A stretch of DNA of 41,134 nt, from NCBI GenBank assembly GCA_937124585.1, contig CAKZKT010000143.1, positions 1 through 41,134 of the forward strand, in the 5' to 3' direction. Made by a program: the position numbers and the translations under genes. Positions 25,037 through 34,482 of this stretch are shown here, piece by piece. The notes under the pieces are model-generated. The model made no database searches, was not told the DNA's origin, and saw only the letters and a program-made list of their open reading frames with translations. The stretch comes from an uncultured Anaerolineae bacterium. GTDB taxonomy: Bacteria; Chloroflexota; Anaerolineae; CG2-30-64-16. Position 1 is the first letter of the stretch. Each line of letters opens with the position of its first letter.

Positions 25037-25930
25037 ATGCCGAAACTCTACGATGCTTACATTTTCGATCTGGATGGCACGGTCTACCTGGGCGATGCCC
25101 TGCTGCCGACGGCCGGGCCAACCATCACCAGGCTCCGTGAATTGGGCCGGCGCACCGTGTTTCTCTCCAACAACCCGACGCACACGCGCGAGGAATATGC
25201 GGCGAAGCTGACTCGCCTGGGCCTGCCCACGCCGCCAACTGATGTCATCAACTCGTCGCTGGTGATGGCGCATTTCTTGCAGCAGCGAATGCCCGGCGCG
25301 CGGCTGTTCGTGGTCGGCGAGAAGCCGCTGTGCGATGTGCTGGTCGCCGCCGGCTTCACGTTGACGGAGGATCCACGGCAGACAGACGCCGTGATCGCCA
25401 GCTTCGATCGCACCTTCGTCTACCGCAAGCTCCAGATCGCGTTCGATGCCATTCGCGCCGGCGCGCGTTTTTTTGCCACGAACAGCGACCGTTATTGCCC
25501 GGTGCCGGGCGGCGGCGAGCCGGACGCCGCCGCCATGATCGCCGCCATCGAGGCGTGCACAGCCAAGAAGGTCGAGGCGGTAGTCGGCAAACCCTCGTCG
25601 TACATGATCGAGGCGATTCTGGGGGTGTTGGGCCTGCCTCCGGAGCGGTGCATCATCACCGGTGACCGGCTGGAGACCGACGTGGCGATGGGGCTGAACT
25701 GCGGAATGGCGGTAGCCCTCACATTGACGGGCGCCACCGACGCCGCCACGCTCGCCGCTTCGCCCATCAAGCCGACTTATGTGCTGCGTCAGCTCGCCGA
25801 TCTGCTCCCGGAGAATGCGCAAAAGTGCGACGACGCAGCGGGGACACCCCGCCGCGGCAGAGGAGGAAGAAGAGAACCATCCGATCAGCGGCAGCGCAGG
25901 GCAATCTCCTGTCGCGGCCGCGACCGCTGA
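25037..25930 (+). CDS. HAD-IIA family phosphatase (NagD/PGP-like)
   Basis: 297 residues. The nucleophile motif DLDGT has Asp11 and Asp13, motif II is VFLSNN, the KPSSYM lysine is present, and motif III is GDRLETDVAMG. The large cap between motifs II and III is of the NagD type. These enzymes dephosphorylate small phosphometabolites such as p-nitrophenyl phosphate, glycerol phosphate or nucleotides. After the usual end (about residue 262) a ~35-residue tail rich in Arg, Gly and Gln follows, which is atypical and may be a recent extension. The ATG at 25037 sits just behind a -10-like box. It converges with the next gene with 29 bases between stops. Confidence 0.9.
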   Translation: MPKLYDAYIFDLDGTVYLGDALLPTAGPTITRLRELGRRTVFLSNNPTHTREEYAAKLTRLGLPTPPTDVINSSLVMAHFLQQRMPGARLFVVGEKPLCDVLVAAGFTLTEDPRQTDAVIASFDRTFVYRKLQIAFDAIRAGARFFATNSDRYCPVPGGGEPDAAAMIAAIEACTAKKVEAVVGKPSSYMIEAILGVLGLPPERCIITGDRLETDVAMGLNCGMAVALTLTGATDAATLAASPIKPTYVLRQLADLLPENAQKCDDAAGTPRRGRGGRREPSDQRQRRAISCRGRDR

Positions 25931-25959
25931 ACGGACCGGCACAACTACGGCTGGCCGCG

Positions 25960-26259
25960 TCAGGTGCACACGACCGAGTTGTCTGTGCCGTATTTGTTCT
26001 GCCGATACTTGTCGGCGTGCCAGTCGTTGTGCCAATCGCGGCCGTTGACTAGATAGCGGAACTCGTACTCCTTGCCTTTGGGCAGAACGAGCACGATGCG
26101 CCATTTGCCGTCGGCACGGCTCTGGCGCATTTCGTCTTTGGTCGTGTCCCAGTTGTTGAAATCGCCCACCAGGTTCACACGTTCCGCCCAAATGCTGGAG
26201 GGGAGTTCAAAGGTTACCTGTACCATCTCCTTGTCGGGCAATGGTTCTTTGTAGATCAT
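25960..26259 (-). CDS. Small glycogen-binding-domain (CBM48/AMPK-beta-like) protein
   Basis: 99 residues from the ATG at 26259 (AAGGGG upstream). Nearly the whole protein is one early-set beta domain: VTFELPSSIWAERVNLVGDFNNWD, KWRIVLVLPKGKEYEFRYLVNG and DWHNDWHADKYRQN, matching AMPK glycogen-binding and isoamylase N-terminal domains. Such stand-alone domains occur in several bacterial phyla and are thought to bind alpha-glucans or assist regulation; no catalytic part is present. Its promoter overlaps that of ffh in a divergent arrangement, with a long (~145-base) leader. Confidence 0.85.
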   Translation of the reverse strand: MIYKEPLPDKEMVQVTFELPSSIWAERVNLVGDFNNWDTTKDEMRQSRADGKWRIVLVLPKGKEYEFRYLVNGRDWHNDWHADKYRQNKYGTDNSVVCT

Positions 26260-26406
26260 CGCGTTACCCCTTGCGTTACCTGGTCTGTGCTGACAGAAGC
26301 AAGGCCATTTGTGCGGAACCTGAAACTGCCATTGTCCGGACCTCGACTGCATCGGCTCTGGCTGTCGCCGCTGACACCTTGCCTCTGCGTCTCACGTCAC
26401 AAGGAC

Positions 26407-26436
26407 ATTATAGCACGGACTTGACGAAAGATGCAA
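26407..26436 (-). promoter_or_regulatory. Promoter of the glycogen-binding-domain gene
   Basis: Minus strand: consensus -10 TATAAT (26407-26412) with a poor -35 TTGCAT (26431-26436) at 18 bases. It overlaps the -35 and spacer of the ffh promoter on the other strand, so the two may interfere. Confidence 0.55.
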
Positions 26437-26449
26437 TCCCTCGTAAAAT
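26421..26449 (+). promoter_or_regulatory. Promoter of ffh and the ribosomal/topoisomerase run
   Basis: TTGACG (26421-26426), 17-base spacer, TAAAAT (26444-26449): five of six matches in each box. It gives an ffh leader of about 85 bases containing the GC hairpin. A second -10-like GATAAT (26520-26525) lies 15 bases before the ATG. Confidence 0.75.
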
Positions 26450-26489
26450 CTCATCAATAGCATTGTGCAGCGAATGAGACGTGGGTGCC

Positions 26490-26515
26490 GGGGGCCGGCC
26501 TGTGGGCCGGCCCCC
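26490..26515 (+). promoter_or_regulatory. Strong GC hairpin in the ffh leader
   Basis: GGGGGCCGGCC (26490-26500) and GGCCGGCCCCC (26505-26515) pair perfectly over 11 bases with a TGTG tetraloop. It lies between the promoter and the ATG at 26541, in the mRNA leader, and has no T-run. It could affect translation, since ffh shows no good Shine-Dalgarno, or it could stop upstream transcription. Confidence 0.65.
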
Positions 26516-26540
26516 GCGCGATAATAGAGCGAAACGCAGC

Positions 26541-27875
<1,335 letters not shown>

Positions 27876-27980
27876 CCTTTGTCGCCCTTTGGCCTGGCTT
27901 CATGCCGGGTCAGGCGGCGGCGAGTGACCAGCATTCGGGACTTTCGCTGTCCCATATCTACAAGGAGCAAGCAGAAGAAA

Positions 27981-28244
27981 ATGGTTCGCATTCGTCTCAG
28001 CCGACATGGCGCCAAGCGGCAGCCGACCTATCGTGTCGTGGTGGCAGATCAGCACGCGCCGCGCGATGGCCGCATCGTCGAGAGCATCGGGTTCTTCAAC
28101 CCTCGCACCGAGCCCGAAACCATCAGCATTGACGTGGAACGAGCGCGCTACTGGCTCGGCGTAGGCGCGCAGCCTAGCCGGGCCGTCGAGCGCCTGCTCA
28201 AGGCAGCCGGCGTCTATGCCACGCCGGCCGCGCCAGCCGCCTGA
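27981..28244 (+). CDS. rpsP: 30S ribosomal protein S16
   Basis: 87 residues, normal for bS16. [23 protein letters not shown] and the [15 protein letters not shown] and [20 protein letters not shown] segments match the family over its whole length, with a short Ala/Pro tail. It is required for assembly of the 30S body. The ATG at 27981 is preceded by AAGGAG at a longish distance. It follows ffh by 105 bases without a new promoter that I can see. Confidence 0.97.
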   Translation: MVRIRLSRHGAKRQPTYRVVVADQHAPRDGRIVESIGFFNPRTEPETISIDVERARYWLGVGAQPSRAVERLLKAAGVYATPAAPAA

Positions 28245-28390
28245 TCGTGGTTTCCGGAGCCAGGCTTCAGACGCCTGTCTGGTCGTCCGGCCCGACCGTG
28301 GCCGAGATCGGGACAGGCTTCCGAGGCTGCGGGCTGCCGGCCGGCGGCCTGTTGGCCTGTGCGCTTGAGACCGGGAAAGGGGGCTGAATC

Positions 28391-28618
28391 GTGAGAGAAA
28401 AAGAGCTGGTAGAGTATATCGCCAAAGCATTGGTGGACAACCCGGATCGGGTGACGGTCAAAGAGACCCAGGGCGCCAGCGTCACCGTGTTGGAACTGCA
28501 CGTGGACCGCGATGATATGGGTCGGGTGATCGGCAAAGATGGCCGGGTGGCCAACGCGATCCGAACGCTGCTGAAGGTGGCAGCCGGCGACCGGCGCGTG
28601 GTGCTGGAAATCGTGTGA
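28391..28618 (+). CDS. khpA: KH-domain RNA-binding protein KhpA
   Basis: 75 residues from a GTG start. Single KH domain with the GxxG loop in GRVIGKDGRVANAIRTLL; begins MREKELVEYIAKALVDNPD as in the KhpA/YlqC family. KhpA binds many RNAs, partners with KhpB in other bacteria and affects cell division and translation. Its place between rpsP and rimM is the classical one. The 146-base gap to rpsP contains only short inverted repeats such as CAGGC/GCCTG. Confidence 0.93.
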   Translation: MREKELVEYIAKALVDNPDRVTVKETQGASVTVLELHVDRDDMGRVIGKDGRVANAIRTLLKVAAGDRRVVLEIV

Positions 28619-28653
28619 GGTCGGCTGCATCAGGCCGGCGCGATCGCACATGA

Positions 28654-28687
28654 GCGAGCGGGGGCGCTGCGCAGCGCCCCCGCTCGC
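28654..28687. repeat. Perfect 34-bp GC palindrome between khpA and rimM
   Basis: GCGAGCGGGGGCGCTGC (28654-28670) is followed immediately by its exact complement (28671-28687). As RNA it would fold into a 15-17 bp stem with almost no loop. It starts 35 bases after khpA and ends 25 bases before the rimM ATG. It has no T-run. Confidence 0.85.
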
Positions 28688-28712
28688 GCGTCAGGAAACG
28701 GGAGAAGGAACC

Positions 28713-29252
28713 ATGGACTCCGACACGCAGAAATCCGTCGGCTACTTTGCCATCGGTCGGATCGTGGGCGCACACGGCATTCGGGGCGAGGTCAAAGTGA
28801 TGGTGATGACCGACTATCCGGAACGCTTTCGCCCCGGCGCCAAAGCCTATCTGGGCACCGAGCTCGCCTGCACGCCCACCGAGATCGAAACGGCGCGGCC
28901 GCACAAAGGCGTCCTGCTGGTCAAACTATCCACCGTCCCCGACCGCAACCTGGCCGAGACCCTGCAGGGGCAATATCTCCTGATTCGCGCCGACCAGGCC
29001 ATGCCGCTCGCCGAACACGAATACTACGCCCACGATCTGATCGGCCTGGCAGTGGAAACCGACACTGGGGAGGCGTTGGGCACGCTCACCGAGATCCTCT
29101 ACACCGGCGCCAATGACGTCTACGTGGTTGAAGGGCCGAAAGGGGAGATCTTGCTGCCGGCGTTACGTTCGGTGATCATAGACGTCAATCTGGCCGCGCG
29201 CAAGATGACGGTGATCGTCCCAGAGGGCCTGTTGGGCCCGGAAGAAGATTGA
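28713..29252 (+). CDS. rimM: Ribosome maturation factor RimM
   Basis: 179 residues. N-terminal beta-barrel FAIGRIVGAHGIRGEVKVMVMTD and C-terminal PRC barrel (EHEYYAHDLIGLAVETDTGEALG ... NDVYVVEG ... LLPALRSVIIDVNL) are both complete. RimM binds S19 and helps mature the 30S head. GAAGGA precedes the ATG at 28713. In most bacteria trmD and rplS come next; here they do not, and dprA follows after 84 bases that show no gene. Confidence 0.95.
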   Translation: MDSDTQKSVGYFAIGRIVGAHGIRGEVKVMVMTDYPERFRPGAKAYLGTELACTPTEIETARPHKGVLLVKLSTVPDRNLAETLQGQYLLIRADQAMPLAEHEYYAHDLIGLAVETDTGEALGTLTEILYTGANDVYVVEGPKGEILLPALRSVIIDVNLAARKMTVIVPEGLLGPEED

Positions 29253-29336
29253 CAAATACATCACCATCGAGTATGCTGGCAGCCGTCAACGGAGCAGACC
29301 TGCATTCGCAAGGCAACGATCGGGAGGGGCGGGCGC

Positions 29337-30458
29337 ATGGATCCGCTTGCCTATTGGATCGGCTTCAACAAAGTGCGCGGCATCGGGCCGGCGCGATTGC
29401 GCGCCTTGCTCGACGCCTTCGGCTCCATCGAGCAGGCCTGGCATGCCCCGGCCGACCTGCTGGCCGAGATCGGCCTGGATCGCCGCTCGACCGCCAGCCT
29501 GGTGCAGGCGCGCCGCGAGCTCGACCTGGCGGCCGAGCTCGCGCGAGTGAAAAAGAGCGGCGTCCAGGTTTTAACCTGGGAGGATCAGCGCTATCCGGAA
29601 CGGCTGCGCATGATCAACGATCCGCCACCTGTGCTTTACATAAAAGGAGAACTACGGCCGGCCGATGACTGGGCGGTGGCGCTGGTCGGCACGCGCAAAG
29701 CGACCGCCTATGGCCGGGAGGCCGCCCGCATTCTGGCGACCGATCTGGCTCGCGCCGGTGTGACGATCGTCAGCGGGCTGGCGAAAGGCATTGACACCCT
29801 CGCGCATTGCGGCGCCATTGACGCCGGTGGCCGGACGTTGGCCGTGCTTGGCAGCGGGGTGGACATCATCTACCCCTATGAGAACCTGAAGCTGGGGCAA
29901 GAAGTGGTCAAACACGGCGCTCTGATCAGCGAATATCCGCTGGGCGCGCCGCCCGAAGCCAACAACTTCCCCCCGCGCAATCGCATCATCAGCGGCCTGA
30001 GCCGCGGGGTGATCGTTGTCGAAGCCGGCGAGCAGAGCGGCGCGCTGATCACGGCCGCGTTCGCAGCGGATCAGGGCCGCGAGGTCTTTGCCGTACCGGG
30101 CAGCATCTTCCAGCGCGGCAGCATCGGCACCAACCGGCTGATCCGCGATGGGGCCACACCCGTGCTCTCGGCCGACGACGTACTGGAAGCGCTCGACCTG
30201 AAGCGTGTGGCGCAGCATGCAGAGGCACAGATGCTGCTGCCGACCGACGCCACCGAGGCGCTGCTCTTCGAGCATATCGGCGAGGAGGCGACGCACGTGG
30301 ACGAGATCGGCCGTGCCGTCGGCCTGCCCATCGCCACCGTGTCCAGCACATTGGCGATCATGGAATTGAAGGGGCTGGTGCGCGCGGTCGGCGGCATGAA
30401 CTACGTGCGGGCGCGCGAGACCGGCCCCAGCTACGAGGCGACGTCTGACACAGCGTGA
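29337..30458 (+). CDS. dprA: DNA-processing protein DprA
   Basis: 373 residues. N-terminal helical HhH/SAM-like part (1-75) with WIGFNKVRGIGPARLRALL; Rossmann-like DprA core from ~110 (VALVGTRKATAYGREAA, VSGLAKGIDTLAHCGAI, GSGVDIIYPYEN, NFPPRNRIISGLSRGVIVVEA, GSIFQRGSIGTNRLIRDGA); C-terminal winged helix (~300-360). It loads RecA on incoming single strands during natural transformation. GGGAGGGG lies just before the ATG. Linked to topA and xerC as in Firmicutes, but with a mannose-1-phosphate guanylyltransferase gene in between. Confidence 0.95.
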   Translation: MDPLAYWIGFNKVRGIGPARLRALLDAFGSIEQAWHAPADLLAEIGLDRRSTASLVQARRELDLAAELARVKKSGVQVLTWEDQRYPERLRMINDPPPVLYIKGELRPADDWAVALVGTRKATAYGREAARILATDLARAGVTIVSGLAKGIDTLAHCGAIDAGGRTLAVLGSGVDIIYPYENLKLGQEVVKHGALISEYPLGAPPEANNFPPRNRIISGLSRGVIVVEAGEQSGALITAAFAADQGREVFAVPGSIFQRGSIGTNRLIRDGATPVLSADDVLEALDLKRVAQHAEAQMLLPTDATEALLFEHIGEEATHVDEIGRAVGLPIATVSSTLAIMELKGLVRAVGGMNYVRARETGPSYEATSDTA

Positions 30459-30562
30459 GCCGGACGCCGGCGTTGCGGGACGACTTTTGGATCCCGGCCG
30501 GTCATGAGGCCGTCGCAAGCACCGGGTGCAGGGATATATTCGGGACAGGAGGCTTTGCAACG

Positions 30563-31633
30563 ATGCTCTATGCCGTCATCATGGCGGGCGGTTCTGGCAC
30601 GCGGCTCTGGCCGTTGAGCCGCAAGAGCCGGCCCAAGCAGTCGCTCCAGCTCATTGGCGACCGCACCATGTTCCAACATGCCGTGGATCGTCTGGCATCC
30701 CTCTTGCCGGCCGAGCGCGTCTACGTGGTGACCAATGCCGCCGTGGCCGAACTTTTGCGACCTCAAGCCCCTGCTCTGCCACCGCAGAACTTCATCCTGG
30801 AGCCATTTCCCCGTGATTCTGCGCCGGCCGCCGGCCTGGCCGCCGTTGCCCTGTTGCATCAGGACCCCGACGCGATGATGGCGATGCTGACTGCCGACCA
30901 CTTCATCGTGGACACGGCCGGCCTGCGCGCTGCGCTGGCCGCGGCCGCCCAGGTTGCAGCCGACGGCACGATCGTTACGCTGGGCATTCGGCCCACCTTC
31001 CCGGCCACCGGCTACGGCTACATTCGTTTGGGCGAGCCGCTAGCGGCCGTGGATGGCCTGGCGGTCTATCGCTCGGCCGGCTTCGTCGAAAAACCGGATC
31101 GCCTCACGGCCGAACAGTTTCTGGCCGACGGCCGCTACGTTTGGAACAGCGGCATGTTCATCTGGCGGGCCGACCGGCTGCTGCGCGAGTTTGCCGATCA
31201 GCTGCCGGAGTCGTATACTGCGCTGCAACGCATCGCCGCCGCGTTCGGCACGGCCGAGCAGGCCGCGACGTTGGCCGCCGAATGGCCCAACATGCGGAAG
31301 ATCTCCATTGACTTCGGCATCATGGAGCGCGCCGAGCGGGTCGCCGTCATCCCGGTCGAGATCGGCTGGAGCGACATCGGCGATTGGGCTTCGCTGCTCG
31401 ATCTGCTTCCGGGCGATGAACGCGGCAACCTCATTACCGGCGAGGTGATCCTGCACGACACGGAAACGAGCCTGGTGCGCAGCGAGGGCAGGCTGGTTGT
31501 CGCCATCGGCCTGAAGAATTTCGTGATCGTTGAAACCCCCGATGTGGTGTTGGTTTGCCCGAAGGAACGCGTGCAGGAAGTGCGGACCATCGTTGATCGG
31601 CTGCGGGAAGAAGGCAATCAGAGATATTTGTAG
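30563..31633 (+). CDS. Mannose-1-phosphate guanylyltransferase
   Basis: 356 residues. It makes GDP-mannose from mannose-1-P and GTP. The nucleotide-binding start MAGGSGTRLWPLSRKSRPKQ (7-26), ILEPFPRDSAPAAGLAAVAL, the ADHFIVD metal site, GYGYIRLGEPL, FVEKPDRLTAEQFLADG and WNSGMFIWRAD segments are all typical. It lacks the C-terminal isomerase domain of bifunctional ManC. AGGAGG precedes the ATG at 30563. It lies seven bases before topA. GDP-mannose would feed glycans or glycolipids of the envelope. Confidence 0.94.
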   Translation: MLYAVIMAGGSGTRLWPLSRKSRPKQSLQLIGDRTMFQHAVDRLASLLPAERVYVVTNAAVAELLRPQAPALPPQNFILEPFPRDSAPAAGLAAVALLHQDPDAMMAMLTADHFIVDTAGLRAALAAAAQVAADGTIVTLGIRPTFPATGYGYIRLGEPLAAVDGLAVYRSAGFVEKPDRLTAEQFLADGRYVWNSGMFIWRADRLLREFADQLPESYTALQRIAAAFGTAEQAATLAAEWPNMRKISIDFGIMERAERVAVIPVEIGWSDIGDWASLLDLLPGDERGNLITGEVILHDTETSLVRSEGRLVVAIGLKNFVIVETPDVVLVCPKERVQEVRTIVDRLREEGNQRYL

Positions 31634-31640
31634 AGACGGC

Positions 31641-34463
31641 ATGGCTGAAGAGGAACTGACTGCTTATTGTGTGAAATGCCGGGCCATCCGGCCGCTGCGC
31701 GATCCGCAACCCGTGTTCATGGCCAACGGCCGGCCCGCGACGCGCGGGCGGTGCGCCGAATGCGGCATGAGCCTGTTCAAGATCGGCGAGACGCCGGCCC
31801 ATGCCGGTCTGGCGAAGCCCGCCGTCGCAACGACCGGCAAACCGCAGGCCGAACGGGCCGCGCCCAGGCCGGCCGAGACGGATGTCGTGTCCGGGCCGCT
31901 GACCGTCACCGTCCAGGCATATTGTGTCAAATGCAAGACGATGCGGGCCATGACAGAGGGTCGCGCCATCTTCATGGCCAACGGCCGACCGGCTGCCGAG
32001 GGTCGCTGTGGCGAGTGCGGCACCCGCCTGTTCAAGATCGGCGCCACACCGGATCATGCCAGGCTGAGCCAGCCGGCCGGCCCGACCCCCGCCGCGCGCA
32101 GCCGGGCCGACAAAGCCGGTGCCTCGCCGACTGCGACCGCGCGGACGGATGGGGCACGGCCATCCTCGCAAGCCGGGAAGACGAAGGCCACCGTAACCTC
32201 GTCGGCCGCGCGCCGGCAGCCGGCCACGCCAGAGCGGCCGGCCGGCCAGGGCAGTGGTCGCCTCGTCATCGTCGAGTCGCCCGCAAAGGCGCGCACGGTG
32301 GGCCGCTTCCTCGGCAAAGGCTATGACGTGCGCGCCTCGATCGGCCACGTGCGCGATCTGCTCAAATCGCGACTGTCGGTGGACATCGAACACGACTTTG
32401 TACCCACCTACCGCGTGCCCGATGACAAAAAAGAGGTGGTCAAGGCCCTGAAGGCGGCCGCGGCCCAGGCGCGCGAAGTTTACCTGGCCACCGACCCCGA
32501 CCGCGAGGGCGAGGCGATTGCCTGGCATTTGCTCGAAGCGGCCGAGATCCCCGCTGACCGGGTGCGCCGCGTGGTGTTTCACGAGATCACCAAACAGGCC
32601 ATTGACGAGGCGTTCGCACACGCGCGCGACATTGACATGCGCCTGGTAGATGCCCAGCAGGCGCGGCGCATCCTCGACCGCCTGGTTGGCTATCAGGTCA
32701 GCCCGCTGCTGTGGGACCGCGTGAAGAGCCGGCTCTCGGCGGGCCGCGTGCAGACCGTGGCCCTGCGCCTGGTTGTCGAGCGCGAGCGCGAGATCGCCGC
32801 GTTTGTGCCCGTCGAATATTGGTCCATTGACGCCGACCTGGCCCAGCGCACCACGCGCGGCCAGACGCCGCGGCCGAGCTTCCTGGCGCGGCTGATCCGC
32901 ATCCGCGGCCAGGAGGCCGACCTGAAGCGCCGCGAAGACACGCAGGCGGTCCTGTCTGAGCTGGAGACAGCCCGGTACACGGTCGCCGCGATCAGGCGTG
33001 GGGAACGCCGGCGGCGGCCCAACCCGCCCTTCACCACCAGCACGCTGCAGCAGGACGCCGGTCAGAAGCTCGGCATGACCGCGCAGCGCACGATGCGCGT
33101 CGCCCAGGAGCTGTACGAGGGCATTGACATCGGCGAGGGGGTGGTGGGCCTGATCACGTACATGCGCACCGACAGCGTCAACGTGGCCCAGGAAGCGCAG
33201 GCCGAAGCCCGTGCCCTCATTGCTGCCACCTACGGGCCGGAATATGTGCCGGCCGAGCCGAACATCTACAAAACGCGCTCGAAGAACGCGCAGGAGGCGC
33301 ACGAGGCGATCCGGCCCACCTCGAGCCGGCGCACGCCGCAGAGCCTGCGCGACCGGCTGACGCGCGATCAGTATCGCCTTTATGAGCTGATCTGGCAACG
33401 CTTCATCGCCAGCCAGATGGCACCGGCCATCTTCGACACGGTCACCGTGGACGTGGTGGCCGGTCCGCCGGGCAGCGAGGAACAGCCCTATCTGCTGCGC
33501 GCCAACGGCTCGGCCGTGCGTTTTCCGGGGTTCTTGGTGGTCTATGCGGGTGGCGCAGCCGGGCCGGCCGAAAACGGCACCGGCGAGCGCGAGAACGGCG
33601 TCGCAGCCCGTGAGACCGGCGGTCAGGCTGCGGAGCGGGAGGGCGGCGAGGCCGAAGCAAGCGTGACCGCCCTCAGCCCGGTGTTGACGCAGCTCAACGT
33701 GGGCGAGCCGCTCGACTTGCTGAAGCTCATCCCCGAACAACACTTCACGCAGCCGCCTCCCCGCTACACCGAGGCCACCCTGGTGAAGGCGCTGGAGGAA
33801 AACGGCATCGGCCGGCCGAGCACCTATGCCGCCATCATCTCGACCATCGTTGACCGCGGCTATGTGGAGCGGCAGGAGCGCAAGCTTGTGCCCACGGCGC
33901 TCGGCTATACGGTCAACGATCTGTTGGTGCAGTATTTCGACCCGGTGTTCAACGTCGGCTTCACTGCCTCGATGGAAGAGCATCTCGACAGCATCGCGCG
34001 CGGAGAGGAGCAGATGGCGCCCGTGCTGCGCACCTTCTACGATTTCTTCGTGCCGCAGCTTCAGCACGCCGAGCGCACCATGCAGAGGGTGACGGTAGAG
34101 CCGGAAAAGATCGGCGAGACGTGCCTCGAGTGCGGCGGCGAGCTGATCATCAAACAGGGGCGGTTCGGCAAGTTCATCGGCTGTGCCAACTATCCGACCT
34201 GCCGCTACACCCGGCCGCTGGTCGCCCGCTTGGGGATTGCCTGTCCGAAGGACGGCGGCGAGCTGGTCGAGCGGCGCAGCCGGGCCGGCCGGGTTTTCTA
34301 CGGCTGCGCCAACTATCCCAAATGCGATTTCACCACATGGCGTCGGCCCCTGCCGCAGCCATGTCCGCAGTGCGGGGGACTGCTGGTGGTCGTCAACAAA
34401 GAATGGGCCGAATGCACCGTCTGTCAGGCGCGGTTCAAAATCGAGAGCCTGACCGGCAGTTAG
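31641..34463 (+). CDS. topA: DNA topoisomerase I with two extra N-terminal zinc fingers
   Basis: 940 residues. The type IA core starts at ~207: TOPRIM LVIVESPAKARTV, ATDPDREGEAIAWHL, and the catalytic Tyr507 in YMRTDSVN. The C-terminus has three zinc ribbons (CLECGG, CPKDGG with GCANYPKCDF, CPQCGG/CTVC). Unusually, the N-terminus carries two DUF5679-like fingers, each YCVKC...NGRPA..GRC.ECG..LFKIG (Cys10/13/38/41 and Cys95/98/123/126), joined to the core by a ~70-residue Pro/Ala/Thr linker. A second low-complexity insert (~635-675) splits the core. It relaxes negative supercoils. The ATG at 31641 lies seven bases after the previous stop, with only a weak ribosome-binding site, suggesting coupling. 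Confidence 0.95.
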   Translation: MAEEELTAYCVKCRAIRPLRDPQPVFMANGRPATRGRCAECGMSLFKIGETPAHAGLAKPAVATTGKPQAERAAPRPAETDVVSGPLTVTVQAYCVKCKTMRAMTEGRAIFMANGRPAAEGRCGECGTRLFKIGATPDHARLSQPAGPTPAARSRADKAGASPTATARTDGARPSSQAGKTKATVTSSAARRQPATPERPAGQGSGRLVIVESPAKARTVGRFLGKGYDVRASIGHVRDLLKSRLSVDIEHDFVPTYRVPDDKKEVVKALKAAAAQAREVYLATDPDREGEAIAWHLLEAAEIPADRVRRVVFHEITKQAIDEAFAHARDIDMRLVDAQQARRILDRLVGYQVSPLLWDRVKSRLSAGRVQTVALRLVVEREREIAAFVPVEYWSIDADLAQRTTRGQTPRPSFLARLIRIRGQEADLKRREDTQAVLSELETARYTVAAIRRGERRRRPNPPFTTSTLQQDAGQKLGMTAQRTMRVAQELYEGIDIGEGVVGLITYMRTDSVNVAQEAQAEARALIAATYGPEYVPAEPNIYKTRSKNAQEAHEAIRPTSSRRTPQSLRDRLTRDQYRLYELIWQRFIASQMAPAIFDTVTVDVVAGPPGSEEQPYLLRANGSAVRFPGFLVVYAGGAAGPAENGTGERENGVAARETGGQAAEREGGEAEASVTALSPVLTQLNVGEPLDLLKLIPEQHFTQPPPRYTEATLVKALEENGIGRPSTYAAIISTIVDRGYVERQERKLVPTALGYTVNDLLVQYFDPVFNVGFTASMEEHLDSIARGEEQMAPVLRTFYDFFVPQLQHAERTMQRVTVEPEKIGETCLECGGELIIKQGRFGKFIGCANYPTCRYTRPLVARLGIACPKDGGELVERRSRAGRVFYGCANYPKCDFTTWRRPLPQPCPQCGGLLVVVNKEWAECTVCQARFKIESLTGS

Positions 34464-34482
34464 CGCCGTCGGGTCAGCCGCC

